Assembly: GCA_038727705.1 (NCBI GenBank)
Contig: JAVYVJ010000002.1
Span: forward strand, 114,012-178,011
Length of the DNA: 64,000 bases
From: Zestosphaera sp.
Lineage (GTDB): Archaea > Thermoproteota > Thermoprotei_A > Sulfolobales > NBVN01
Direction of reading: 5' to 3'
Part shown: piece after piece, positions 25,819 to 34,432 of the stretch
Layout: each line of letters starts with the position of its first letter
Numbering within the stretch: position 1 is the first letter of the stretch
Translations under genes and position numbers: made by a program
The notes under the pieces: model-generated
Told to the model about the DNA's origin: nothing
The model's database searches: none
Seen by the model: the letters and a program-made list of their open reading frames with translations, nothing else

Positions 25819-27234
25819 GTGTGTTGCCCAGTGGGTCTGAGGGCTAGGGTTAGGGGGATTTATTCAACCGCCATATCCAAGATACTGCACGACAACGGCG
25901 TGGAGTTAGTGGACGTGACTCCGTCGATAGCGTCGAGGCTTAAAGTGAGTGAGAACAGGGGTCTTCCAGCGGACGTCACCGTCAAGACCGAGAACGACAA
26001 CCCCTCACAGCTGATAGTTATAGGATTCCCGGACGCTGTGGAGGAGGTCGCCTCCATACTCGAGGTGAGCATCCCCGACATGCTGGTCTTCAAACCCCTG
26101 GCGGGGCTCTACGCGACCTTCAAGACACGCATCCTAGGTCATGAGGGGAGAGAGTGCGTGGTGCAGAGCCCGTGGGGCAAGGCAACACTGGTCGACTACA
26201 AGGAATGCACGCAGGGTAGGGAAACCCTTGTGACGACGATAAAGCTGATAACTAACAGCTCCGAGAAGATAGTGGTTTCTGAGAACATCAGGGTGGTGGG
26301 GAAGTACGCGATAGTTGGGAGGGGGTCCAGCGTCACCTTCAGCCACTTCATAAGGAGTAAGGAGAGGATATCACAGCTCATAGAGATATCGTCTAAGCAC
26401 GTGCGTGAGGGCTACAGCATCAGGTGGAGGAGTAACTCCGACGAGGCGAGCCTCTCTGAAGTGATGGCTGAGCTGGAGGAGCTGAGGGAGAAGTACAGAG
26501 ATCTCCTAGAGGAGGTGCGAGGGGCGCCACCACTTAAGGTGGTGTATGAGGGGGAGACCGCAAGATTCTACGAGCTCACATACAGTTCAAAACTATACCT
26601 CGACCAGGTCAGGAAGGAGGTCTGCCCAACAATCCACATGCACCACGTCTTCAGAGGTTGTGAGAGGGATGGAAGCTTGGTCGGGCTCCTCGACGCCCTC
26701 TCAGCCAAGGTGCCCGGGAGCGAGGAGGTCGAGATAGTTAATGAGTGGCTCCTGAGTGAGTTGAGGGAGGCTGATGAGGTGGTGGTGGAGCACAAGAAGA
26801 TCTGGGACAAGACGATATTCATGAGGGGCGTCATCGACAAGGTGCTCAACGAGGGCGGGCCCGTCCTACAGCTCAAGCGAGTGTTCAGGACCCATGGAAC
26901 ATATGACGGGCTTGACGTAGGTAAGGAGGTCGGCGACATTGCGTTGACGTTCATGAGGGCAGGCTCCTCACACATAATCCACAAGTACTTCAGCAGGGAC
27001 GGGAGGCTTAAAGGCGTCTATGTGAACTTCAACACGCCGGTGGAGATCCACCACTCTGGCAGGGTGTACTACGTGGATCTGGACGTAGATCTAGTCAGGT
27101 CCGAGAGGAGCGGTTGCAGAATGGTGGACTCAGAGGGCTTTCGCAGACTGATGGCTGAGGGAGTGGTGAGTCAGGGAATTCTGGAAAGCCTAATCAGGGA
27201 CTTCCAGAAGGTTCTCCAGAACGTCTGCACGTAG
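25819..27234 (+). CDS. FAU-1-like ribonuclease / AU-rich RNA-binding protein
   Basis: 471 residues, the size of Pyrococcus FAU-1. The N-terminal part (GLRARVRGIYSTAISKIL) resembles the RNase E/G-type S1-like region, and the C-terminal third is a DUF402 domain: YDGLDVGKEVGDIALT, AGSSHIIHKYFSRDG and VYVNFNTPVEIHHSGRVYYVDLDVDLV. FAU-1 binds and cleaves RNA, with a role in 5S rRNA processing reported for the family. GTG start at 25819; GTG at 25831 is an alternative. Convergent with tmk, one base between stops. Confidence 0.85.
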   Translation: MCCPVGLRARVRGIYSTAISKILHDNGVELVDVTPSIASRLKVSENRGLPADVTVKTENDNPSQLIVIGFPDAVEEVASILEVSIPDMLVFKPLAGLYATFKTRILGHEGRECVVQSPWGKATLVDYKECTQGRETLVTTIKLITNSSEKIVVSENIRVVGKYAIVGRGSSVTFSHFIRSKERISQLIEISSKHVREGYSIRWRSNSDEASLSEVMAELEELREKYRDLLEEVRGAPPLKVVYEGETARFYELTYSSKLYLDQVRKEVCPTIHMHHVFRGCERDGSLVGLLDALSAKVPGSEEVEIVNEWLLSELREADEVVVEHKKIWDKTIFMRGVIDKVLNEGGPVLQLKRVFRTHGTYDGLDVGKEVGDIALTFMRAGSSHIIHKYFSRDGRLKGVYVNFNTPVEIHHSGRVYYVDLDVDLVRSERSGCRMVDSEGFRRLMAEGVVSQGILESLIRDFQKVLQNVCT

Positions 27235-27235
27235 C

Positions 27236-27841
27236 TCAAGCACAGAGGATGCCGAGCCTCGCGCATATGACGTCCCTGCAACTGCTGACGACCTCCTCCA
27301 GGCTCCTGGAGGCGTCGACCTCAATCATGAGCCCGTCCGCAACCAACCTCCTGTAGATCTCCCTAACCCTCCTCAGGAATGAGGCGTTCTCCTCAAGATA
27401 TTTTATCTTGGTGGTGGAGGACTTCTTCCTGGCCAGGCCGAGCTCGGGGTCCACGTCTAGATATATGGTCACGCTTGGCTCAGGTGCGAAGGCGTTAAGG
27501 GTTCTAATCCACCCCACACTCACCCCCTTAGCTCCCTGATACGCTATGGAGGAGTAGTAGTACCTGTCGCTGACGACCACTCTGCCCTCCATCAAAGCGG
27601 GCTCGATCACAGAGACCACGTGGTTGTAGCGATCGGCCGCCATGAGGAAGGCCTCCATAACACCGCCTAGCCTCCTCCCGTAATCGCTTATGAGTCTTAT
27701 GAAGTCCTCGCTGTAGGGTTCGTATGTGTAGAGGGTCTTAAACCCTTGCCTTTCCAGAAGTTCGGCAAGCCTCACAGATACTGAGGTCTTGCCAGAGCCG
27801 TCCAGACCTTCGAGAACTATGAAGTACCCCACGACACCCAC
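27236..27841 (-). CDS. tmk: thymidylate kinase
   Basis: 201 residues. Phosphorylates dTMP to dTDP. P-loop GLDGSGKTSVS, DRYYYSSIAYQG (nucleotide-binding DR motif) and a LID region RKKSSTTKIKYLEE are visible. Its start overlaps the end of the AcnX small-subunit gene by 25 bases, so it is the last gene of the isoprenoid block transcript. Confidence 0.92.
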   Translation of the reverse strand: MGVVGYFIVLEGLDGSGKTSVSVRLAELLERQGFKTLYTYEPYSEDFIRLISDYGRRLGGVMEAFLMAADRYNHVVSVIEPALMEGRVVVSDRYYYSSIAYQGAKGVSVGWIRTLNAFAPEPSVTIYLDVDPELGLARKKSSTTKIKYLEENASFLRRVREIYRRLVADGLMIEVDASRSLEEVVSSCRDVICARLGILCA

Positions 27842-28239
27842 CAGTGGGCGTTGAGAACCCCACCCTCAATACACGCGTTAGCGCCGCTCAATGCCTTCAG
27901 GGCGTTGAAGTCCGCTCCCTCGTCGAGGAGCCTGTAGAGGGAGACCCCCGCGAGAACGCACCCGGCCACCAGGGCGGGGTCGACTGATTTGACGGCCAAC
28001 GCTTTAGGGGCTAGTCCCCTCCTGCTCAGCGCGTAGAGAACGTAAGGACCCACAGTGCTGCCCACGGCCGCCGGCGCTAGGAGGATGGTCCCGGCAATCC
28101 TCCCAACGCCCCTGACCTCAGCCAAGTCAACCGTCACATCCCCCAGGAAGGAGAAGGGCTTGGCAGCGACCATCAACACGCCGCACACACTATCAGCGCC
28201 GAACACCTTAGCAACACGGAGAGAAACCACGTCAACCAC
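27817..28239 (-). CDS. phosphomevalonate dehydratase small subunit (AcnX swivel domain)
   Basis: 140 residues, DUF126/aconitase-X small-subunit type. The swivel-domain signature is APAAVGSTVGPYVLYALSRRG, followed by APKALAVKSVDPALVAGCVLAGVSL. With the large subunit it dehydrates (R)-5-phosphomevalonate to trans-anhydromevalonate 5-phosphate, as shown for the Aeropyrum pair. Its start overlaps the end of the large-subunit gene by eight bases. Assignment to this function rests on family plus the neighbouring UbiD gene. Confidence 0.88.
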   Translation of the reverse strand: MVDVVSLRVAKVFGADSVCGVLMVAAKPFSFLGDVTVDLAEVRGVGRIAGTILLAPAAVGSTVGPYVLYALSRRGLAPKALAVKSVDPALVAGCVLAGVSLYRLLDEGADFNALKALSGANACIEGGVLNAHWWVSWGTS

Positions 28240-29443
28240 CGTGAAGGAACTCCTTGAGGATCTCGTGACGCTCCTTGAGAACCACCTTAACCCCCGCCAG
28301 CTTAGGCATGTAGTGGAGGGCCTTACCGGAGTCCGTCACCACGCACTTAACGCCCATCAAATCGAGTCTGGTGGTGACGGGGCACATCCCCCTGGCGAGT
28401 CTGACACCCATGTTGTTCAGCGTATCGACGAGACCCTCGTCGAGTTGCACGCCTTCACCGACACCGAGCCAGAGCTCAGGGACCTCCTCATTCCCTCCGA
28501 AAGACTTTCCCTCACGCACGACGTAATCAACTATAGCTGCCAGCTCCTTCTGCGAGAGGTGAGGACAGCCTATAAAGTAGAGGACCCCACCGCCCTCGCA
28601 AACTTCCCGCACCTCAGCGTCGGACTCCCTCAGCAACTCTGCATCAACCGTTATCCTCTCCCTCAAGTCGGAGCCCGCTAGAAGCCCCTCGCTATCCGGG
28701 GTTAGCTCGTTAAAGATCACCATGGGGGCGTTGGAGGTGGAGCCGAAAGCTGCTAGGAAAGCCTTAGCACCAACCTCCGGAACTCCCTCAAGACCCCTCA
28801 CAAACGGTATTGAGTCAGGGCACAGCTCACCGACCTTCAGACCCACGAGCGACAGCGTCTTCAAACCCCAGTCAAGCTGAGCCTTCACTGAGACGATGCA
28901 TGAGGGACGGCGACCCTCCTCCAGGTGAACCCCAGCAGCGTAAGTCCTCCCGACAAGTCCTTCAAGAAGGGCTAGAGGGCCTCCCTCCCTATTGCTCCTA
29001 GCCCCTATGAGGGAGTTGACGTAGAGCACGGCATTCGACTCAGCCCAGGCGAGGTGCTCCCCGTATGACGGCTTCCTCACGTAGTAAGGAGCGCACGTGA
29101 ACGTAGCGCTTCCCATACGTCTCAGAGAGCTCACGATCCTTGATTGCTTGCTAATTGCATCGCCAGGCAACCTGCCGTAGGAGGTGTCCATCAGGGCCGC
29201 GTACGGGTTGGCCGTCGTGAAGGCGGTAAATCTAGCGTCGCTTGCAGCCAGCGACTCTATGAACTCCAGGCCCGCATCGCCTATGTTGAAGTACGAGATC
29301 CCTGAGACGTGGACGTGAGCGACCGGTATTAGCCTCTCGGCATTCAGGGACTCCCCGACCGCGGTTATTACCCTCATAGCCAGCATGTATGGATAGCCCC
29401 GCTCGCCGTTGAGTATAGCCTCCTCATCCTTAGTCAAGTACAT
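28232..29443 (-). CDS. phosphomevalonate dehydratase large subunit (AcnX catalytic domain)
   Basis: 403 residues, DUF521/aconitase-X family. Visible: LTKDEEAILNGERG at the start, VHVSGISYFNIGDAGLEF, the cluster region TCAPYYVRKPSYGEHLAWAESNAVLYVNSLIGARSNREG, a Cys in CPVTTRLDLMG and TDSGKALHYMPKLAG at the end. It carries the [4Fe-4S] cluster and active site of the dehydratase of the archaeal mevalonate route. It lies directly downstream of the UbiD-type decarboxylase that would use its product; four bases separate them. Confidence 0.9.
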   Translation of the reverse strand: MYLTKDEEAILNGERGYPYMLAMRVITAVGESLNAERLIPVAHVHVSGISYFNIGDAGLEFIESLAASDARFTAFTTANPYAALMDTSYGRLPGDAISKQSRIVSSLRRMGSATFTCAPYYVRKPSYGEHLAWAESNAVLYVNSLIGARSNREGGPLALLEGLVGRTYAAGVHLEEGRRPSCIVSVKAQLDWGLKTLSLVGLKVGELCPDSIPFVRGLEGVPEVGAKAFLAAFGSTSNAPMVIFNELTPDSEGLLAGSDLRERITVDAELLRESDAEVREVCEGGGVLYFIGCPHLSQKELAAIVDYVVREGKSFGGNEEVPELWLGVGEGVQLDEGLVDTLNNMGVRLARGMCPVTTRLDLMGVKCVVTDSGKALHYMPKLAGVKVVLKERHEILKEFLHGG

Positions 29444-29447
29444 GGTG

Positions 29448-30773
29448 CTAACCCTCAGGAAGTACCGGTCTCATAAACAGCGACCTCTTCGAGAGCGGGT
29501 ATGTAGCCACTATCGCCACCTTATCCGTCAGGCCGTCGTCCGAGCTCGGGTCCAGCGTGGAGCCTCTTGACTCCCTCACCACCAGAAGGCCTCTGGAGGC
29601 CTGGAACCTCGTGGCGATGGCCCACTCAACCTCACTCAGGTTGTCCGGGTCGACGTCGGAGTCCACCACGACCACGTGCTTCAGGCTCGGGTGTCCGGCG
29701 AAGGCCGCTAAAGCCGCGTTCTTGCCATCACCGTCGTGATTCCTTTCAATCGATATAACCGCGTTGAGCCACTGACCACCGCCCTCCGTCAGCCTGACCT
29801 TAACGACTCTGGGCACAACCCTCCTCACTGAGTCCCATATTAACGCCTCACGCGGAAACCCCATGAGGGTCTTGTGCTCGCTGCCTCCAGGCAGTATCAC
29901 GTGGAAGTACGGGTTCTCCTTAAGGACGTATATGGAGTCAATGGTTATTAAGGGCTGCTTCCTGACGGCATCATACAGGTTCAGAAGGTCCACGAAAGGT
30001 CCTTCATCAACCAGCCTTAAACTTATCCTCCCCTCAATCACCACAGAGGTCCCGGCTACCACCGGCAGGCCGTACTTAGGTGTCCGGACTATAGGCACCC
30101 TCGACCCCGCGAGGGTCGATGCGAGGGAGAACTCGAAAACACCGTAGGGCGGTGAGAGCGCCGAAACTAGGAGCGCCAGCGGGTGGGTGCCGACAGCTAT
30201 CGCTACCGGGGTCTCAGATCCTCTAAGCCTGTTCTGCTCGTAGATCCTGTAGAGATGTCTCGGGACCAGTCTTACTGCAAGCCCCTCCTCCATGACCATG
30301 AGTCTATGTATCGAGGCGTTGTATGAGTCGACCTCAGGCGTCTCAGCCACAATTACTGAAGAGTCTATGTAGAGCCCTCCATCCCTCTCGAAGAACTTGA
30401 TTGCAGGCAACGTGTGGTGGTCGCCCCCGTATGGTCTGTAGAGCTCTGTGAAGGAGTACTCGGTGAACCAGTCACCGACCTCTTTCTCAGCGCTTAAGGC
30501 GCCGACCAGTTTCCTGTACGCATCGACGTCGCCGCCGACCCCTAGATACTTGTAGACCCTGCGTCTAGACCCCACCAAGTTGCCGACGCACTTCAGGCGC
30601 TTGCCGGCCACGTCGAACAACACAGTTCTATCCCTACTCTCCGCCTCCATGAGGACCCTAGTAGGCTCGTAGAGGTTGCTCAGCGGTCTCCCAACCTCAA
30701 CCAGGTCACCGCTCGAACGCAACTCGCTGAGGACGTCCTCTAAGCTCCACAAGCTACTCCGTCCTCCTTGCAT
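29448..30773 (-). CDS. UbiD-family decarboxylase, probable anhydromevalonate phosphate decarboxylase
   Basis: 441 residues, UbiD fold, depending on prenylated flavin. The N-terminal SLEDVLSELRSSGDLVEVGRPLS and the RYPYGGDHHTLPAIKFF-like block (residues about 113-128), then VAIGTHPLALLVSAL and the C-terminal DSDVDPDNLSEVEWAIATRFQ are family features. In Aeropyrum the UbiD homologue converts anhydromevalonate phosphate to isopentenyl phosphate; the adjacent AcnX pair strongly supports the same role here. Its first 20 bases overlap the 3' end of the Clp1-type kinase gene. Confidence 0.88.
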   Translation of the reverse strand: MQGGRSSLWSLEDVLSELRSSGDLVEVGRPLSNLYEPTRVLMEAESRDRTVLFDVAGKRLKCVGNLVGSRRRVYKYLGVGGDVDAYRKLVGALSAEKEVGDWFTEYSFTELYRPYGGDHHTLPAIKFFERDGGLYIDSSVIVAETPEVDSYNASIHRLMVMEEGLAVRLVPRHLYRIYEQNRLRGSETPVAIAVGTHPLALLVSALSPPYGVFEFSLASTLAGSRVPIVRTPKYGLPVVAGTSVVIEGRISLRLVDEGPFVDLLNLYDAVRKQPLITIDSIYVLKENPYFHVILPGGSEHKTLMGFPREALIWDSVRRVVPRVVKVRLTEGGGQWLNAVISIERNHDGDGKNAALAAFAGHPSLKHVVVVDSDVDPDNLSEVEWAIATRFQASRGLLVVRESRGSTLDPSSDDGLTDKVAIVATYPLSKRSLFMRPVLPEG

Positions 30774-32064
30774 CCCTGAATCCCTCGTCTAATCTAATAT
30801 TACTGCCTACTAGAGCTATTATAGGCCCTTCGTAGGGGGTTCTCAGCTTGATCGTAGCGTCGCCGCCTTCGTCGAACCTCACGTCCTCCACCACACCCAC
30901 GCCGACATCCCTGAATCCCTCTCCCACAATGCCCACCAAATGCCCGGTGAGCTCCTTCCTATCAACGAGCGTTAGCTTAACCGCGTACTTAGCGTAGACA
31001 TCGTTCCTAATCCCCTCTACTAGGGAGGGGTTCGGCGATCCCCTGACCAGCAGGGTGAGGTCCCTATCGTCAGCACACGCCCTTAGTATGTAGGGAGCCA
31101 GCACCGTCAACTCAGGGTAGATGCTCAGCAGCACATCTACAGGAATCCGCCCGCAGTTGAAGAGGGGAATCTTGATCAGTCCAACACCGTCTGTACGCAC
31201 GCTCCTCACTGAGGCGTTCGCGAAGTACTTCCTGTAGGCCTCGGCCCTGAGTTGTCGCCTCTCTTCCCTACTCCTGGCTCTAACCTTGCCGGGTGCCTTG
31301 GCACCAACAACCTTAAGGAGTCCCCGGAATGCGGTGTCCATCAAGCCCTCCATCCTCTCATCCAACACCACGAGATGGGTCGGCTTAACCCACCTGATCA
31401 ACTCCAGCTTGTACGTCAACGCATCCCTCCCGTCAACCCATCCGTCAGTATTCACTAATACGGCCCCGCATCCCTTGCTTGAAGCCGCGCTGATCAAATC
31501 GGCTAGGGCGGCTATGACTCTGGACTCACAGCCGCGCGGACTGGCACACCCGACGAACCTGAACTCCTGAAAGCTCAGCTCCCTCTGCCATATGAACGGT
31601 CTGTCAACCACGGTCATGGCGACGGCGGTGGGCACCGCCAGATCCTCCTGACCTACGTCACCCTCGATTAGACAGCACCTTACCCCCTTAGACCTCAGGT
31701 AATTGGTTATGAAGGCTGTCAACGTGGTCTTACCGGACTCTGGAGGCCCTATGACCATGACCTTAACCAAGTCACCGCGGGCAACATCCCTCCAGACACA
31801 GTCCGCCACCTCAACCCAGTCGTCAATCACCTCATCCGCCGGACTCACCCTCTCGAAGATGCCTCCTGCCCCCAGGAAGACCCTGAGCTCCGACTCCTCC
31901 AGAGCCTTGATTGAGTAGCTCCTAAGACCGTGGATCACCATGGCACTGCCTCCAACGTACTCGCTACCCACAAGCAGTATCCTGCCCTTCATCACCTCAA
32001 CTCTCGCAGGACCTGTGACTCTGGCGATCTCTCCAGCCTCTAGAGTGTGGGTTACGCCATTCAT
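30754..32064 (-). CDS. Clp1/Grc3-type polynucleotide 5'-hydroxyl kinase
   Basis: 436 residues. Central P-loop domain: GPPESGKTTLTAFI, then LIEGDVGQEDLAVPTAVAM (the Clp1-type Asp-Gln motif) and VLVNTDGWVDGRDALTYKLELI. Flanked by an N-terminal beta domain (residues 1-95) and a C-terminal domain. Archaeal members phosphorylate the 5'-OH of RNA and DNA. First gene of the minus-strand run that continues into the isoprenoid genes, although no functional link is known. Confidence 0.87.
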   Translation of the reverse strand: MNGVTHTLEAGEIARVTGPARVEVMKGRILLVGSEYVGGSAMVIHGLRSYSIKALEESELRVFLGAGGIFERVSPADEVIDDWVEVADCVWRDVARGDLVKVMVIGPPESGKTTLTAFITNYLRSKGVRCCLIEGDVGQEDLAVPTAVAMTVVDRPFIWQRELSFQEFRFVGCASPRGCESRVIAALADLISAASSKGCGAVLVNTDGWVDGRDALTYKLELIRWVKPTHLVVLDERMEGLMDTAFRGLLKVVGAKAPGKVRARSREERRQLRAEAYRKYFANASVRSVRTDGVGLIKIPLFNCGRIPVDVLLSIYPELTVLAPYILRACADDRDLTLLVRGSPNPSLVEGIRNDVYAKYAVKLTLVDRKELTGHLVGIVGEGFRDVGVGVVEDVRFDEGGDATIKLRTPYEGPIIALVGSNIRLDEGFRDARRTE

Positions 32065-32126
32065 AAGCCATACTCAAGAACTATACATGCCGCCGTTATT
32101 TAGGCATTTCACGTCTTAACTATCGG

Positions 32127-32975
32127 TTGGGTTTAATGGGGTTCGACGCCGGTGACCCATGTGTGTGGCTCAAGAACATTCTATCCGATATCGAGAGAGG
32201 TACACCCCTCCTGAGGAGGTACGGGCAGCACTTAATGACTGACTGCAGGCTCGGGACGCTTTTCATGGAGTCCCTCTCGAGGCTGGGCGTAAGCACCGTT
32301 CTCGAGGTGGGCGCGGGCCCGGGCCTCCTCACCAAATTCATCGTTAGGGCTGTGAAGCACCTGGTAGCGGTCGAGCTGGATGTCAGGTTCTCAAGATACG
32401 GCAGCAGGCTAGTCCGGGAGGAGCCGAAGGTGGAGTATCTGCTGGGGGACGGGCTTAAGATGGTTAAAGAGAGGGTCGTGAGGGCGGATGCCGTTGTGTC
32501 CAACACTCCCTACTCAATAACCGGGCCGTTCATAGCCTCTATAGTGAAGTCAAACATCCCCTACGCACTAATAACCCTCCAGAAGGAGGTGGGTGAAAGA
32601 CTCATCGCATCCCCGGGAAGCAGGGAGTACGGGCGAGTCACAGTACTCGTCCAGAGCTTCATGAAGCCCTCGATCGTGGATTACGTAAGTCCGGAGTCCT
32701 TCCACCCACCGCCTAAAGTCTGGTCAGCGCTGGTGTTGCTTGAGAGGCGTAGAGAGTGGACACGCGGAGACGAGCTGTTCGAGGAACTCCTCAAGTGTCT
32801 GTTCAACCAGAGGAGGAGGAAAGCGTCTAAAGTGTTTAGAGAGTGTTCCACCAGACTAGCGGGCGTAACGCCCGCCGCCGAGGAGCTGAAAGCCCTGGTG
32901 GGTGAGAGGAGGGTCTACCAGCTGAACGTGGACGAATTCAACGCGTTGGCGGAGATGATTAGACGGTTATTCTAA
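32127..32975 (+). CDS. rsmA: 16S rRNA dimethyladenosine transferase
   Basis: 282 residues, KsgA/Dim1 family; dimethylates the two adenosines of the 3'-terminal 16S rRNA hairpin during small-subunit maturation. SAM-binding motif VLEVGAGPGLLT, acidic end of strand 2 in AVELDVRF, and the catalytic motif as NTPYSITGPF (usual form NLPY/NIPY, so Thr replaces the hydrophobic residue). The C-terminal FHPPPKVWSALVLLER and LFNQRRRKASKVF blocks are typical. Start ATG could also be at codon 4. Its end overlaps the convergent gene by 17 bases. Confidence 0.93.
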   Translation: MGLMGFDAGDPCVWLKNILSDIERGTPLLRRYGQHLMTDCRLGTLFMESLSRLGVSTVLEVGAGPGLLTKFIVRAVKHLVAVELDVRFSRYGSRLVREEPKVEYLLGDGLKMVKERVVRADAVVSNTPYSITGPFIASIVKSNIPYALITLQKEVGERLIASPGSREYGRVTVLVQSFMKPSIVDYVSPESFHPPPKVWSALVLLERRREWTRGDELFEELLKCLFNQRRRKASKVFRECSTRLAGVTPAAEELKALVGERRVYQLNVDEFNALAEMIRRLF

Positions 32976-33630
32976 GGCCTTCCCTAAGAGCTATGTTAAT
33001 GCAGGCCTTGAAGTCCATTCCCTTAAATGCCTTCCTGCCTACGTAGCTCACTGGGCACTCAACGTTTGTCCTATGCTCGTCCACGAGCGTTAGGACGTAG
33101 TCACACCCGCCGACAAGTCCGAGGAGTTCGTCCAGGAAACGTTCATGAAGTCCCGCCGGCGAGACCCCTACCTTAATGAACACTTTCTCCGGTCTCAACG
33201 CGTCCCTGACCCTGAGAAGGGAACACATAAGGTCAGAAGCGCTCCCCACAGCCCCGTACTCCAAGAGGACGTTGTCAGCCAGTATCACGTAGTTGACGGC
33301 AGTCCCTAGGTCGACCCCCACGAGCAGGGCCTTAACCCTCCTAATGCCGACCAGCTCGAGAACCCTGCTCAGGATGTTCCCCTCATTGACCCTCATCACC
33401 TTCAGCCCCTCCAGGACGTGTTGCCTCTCCAACAGCTGAAGGCACTCATCGTCAACCACCAGAACTTCGCCCTTAGGCAGGTCTTCAGGGGATTCAGGGA
33501 TCGTGAAGTTCAACTCGATCGAATCGCTTAAGGACCTGAAGGTGTTCATCAACCTAGGGTCGCAGATAAATACTGCAACACTCCCGCGTCCAGCCCTACA
33601 CCGTCCCACTACGTCCCCGCTAACTCCCAT
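32959..33630 (-). CDS. hypothetical protein with RNase H-like/actin-like motif
   Basis: 223 residues, soluble. The central ALLVGVDLGTAVNYVILAD (about residues 115-133) looks like the first strand-turn-strand of an RNase H-like or actin-like fold, and PEKVFIKVGVSPAG later gives a second strand. Cysteines in the N-terminal third and near the C-terminus are not in metal spacing. Not recognised as a characterised family. Convergent with rsmA; divergent from carS with a shared A/T-rich gap. Confidence 0.6.
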   Translation of the reverse strand: MGVSGDVVGRCRAGRGSVAVFICDPRLMNTFRSLSDSIELNFTIPESPEDLPKGEVLVVDDECLQLLERQHVLEGLKVMRVNEGNILSRVLELVGIRRVKALLVGVDLGTAVNYVILADNVLLEYGAVGSASDLMCSLLRVRDALRPEKVFIKVGVSPAGLHERFLDELLGLVGGCDYVLTLVDEHRTNVECPVSYVGRKAFKGMDFKACINIALREGLRITV

Positions 33631-33713
33631 CCACCACGTTAATCACTCAACGAATCTAATAAGGATTCTATCTGGGGTGTAAATGTTAAAAGATCACGTT
33701 CTACCCTATCTAG

Positions 33714-34262
33714 GTGGGAGTGATGTACGGCTGGCTCGACGTCCTGGCCAGGATCGTGATGATGTACCTGCCGGCTATGGTGGCTAACGCAATGCCGCTG
33801 ATTACACGCAGGTACATCTTCAGGAACTCCCGTCCCATCGACTTCGGGAGGACCTTCATCGACGGTAGGAGGGTTTTCGGAGATAATAAGTCGCTGGAGG
33901 GCTTCGCCTCAGGCGTTGTTGCCGGCTCGTTGGTCGGTCTGGCCTACAGCTACTACTTCTCCGCGCCCGTGTGGTTGATGTACGGCATAGTCTCCGGCCT
34001 CGGCGCCATGTGCGGCGACCTCCTCAACTCCTTCGTCAAGAGGAGGCTAGGTCTAGCCCCAGGCCAGCCCTTCATACCCTTAGATCAGATCTCCTTCTTC
34101 CTCGCGGCCTTCATAGCGGTCAAAGCCTCCCGAGCGGATCTGCTGGTCGGCCGCGAGCTAGGCGTCGTGGACTTCGCAGTGGGTTTGGCTCTAGCCGGGC
34201 TCCTGCATCCCCTCACCAACTACTTGGCGTACCTGCTCGGCGTGAAGGAATCCCCGCTCTAG
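33714..34262 (+). CDS. carS: CDP-archaeol synthase
   Basis: 182 residues, about five membrane helices. Couples CTP to unsaturated archaetidic acid to make CDP-archaeol for ether lipids. Motifs: YLPAMVANAMPLI at the N-terminus, PIDFGRTFIDGRRVFGDNKSLEGF (the diagnostic loop), GAMCGDLLNSFVKRRLGLAPGQPFIPLDQ. Its stop codon overlaps the stop of nop10 on the other strand. Confidence 0.94.
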   Translation: MGVMYGWLDVLARIVMMYLPAMVANAMPLITRRYIFRNSRPIDFGRTFIDGRRVFGDNKSLEGFASGVVAGSLVGLAYSYYFSAPVWLMYGIVSGLGAMCGDLLNSFVKRRLGLAPGQPFIPLDQISFFLAAFIAVKASRADLLVGRELGVVDFAVGLALAGLLHPLTNYLAYLLGVKESPL

Positions 34263-34432
34263 CCATCCTCACGTCCAGTGCCGTACTTCGCGGCTATCCT
34301 GTAGTCCACGTACCTATCGATCGGCGAGAATCTCGGGGGATGGGGGCACACGGTCCGCGTGTTGCATGCAGGGCATGACTCTCTAAGCGTGTACCTGCCG
34401 CAGTTAGGGCACTTCCTGAGGAGGAACTTCAC
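34259..34432 (-). CDS. nop10: H/ACA ribonucleoprotein component Nop10
   Basis: 58 residues beginning with GTG, reading [16 protein letters not shown], then SCPACNTRT and PHPPRFSPIDRYVDYR: the standard archaeal Nop10 with its zinc ribbon of two CxxC pairs. It stabilises the Cbf5 pseudouridine synthase in H/ACA particles. The GTG overlaps the stop of the aIF2alpha gene (GTGA), so it is translationally coupled. Too short for common ORF cut-offs. Confidence 0.93.
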   Translation of the reverse strand: MKFLLRKCPNCGRYTLRESCPACNTRTVCPHPPRFSPIDRYVDYRIAAKYGTGREDG

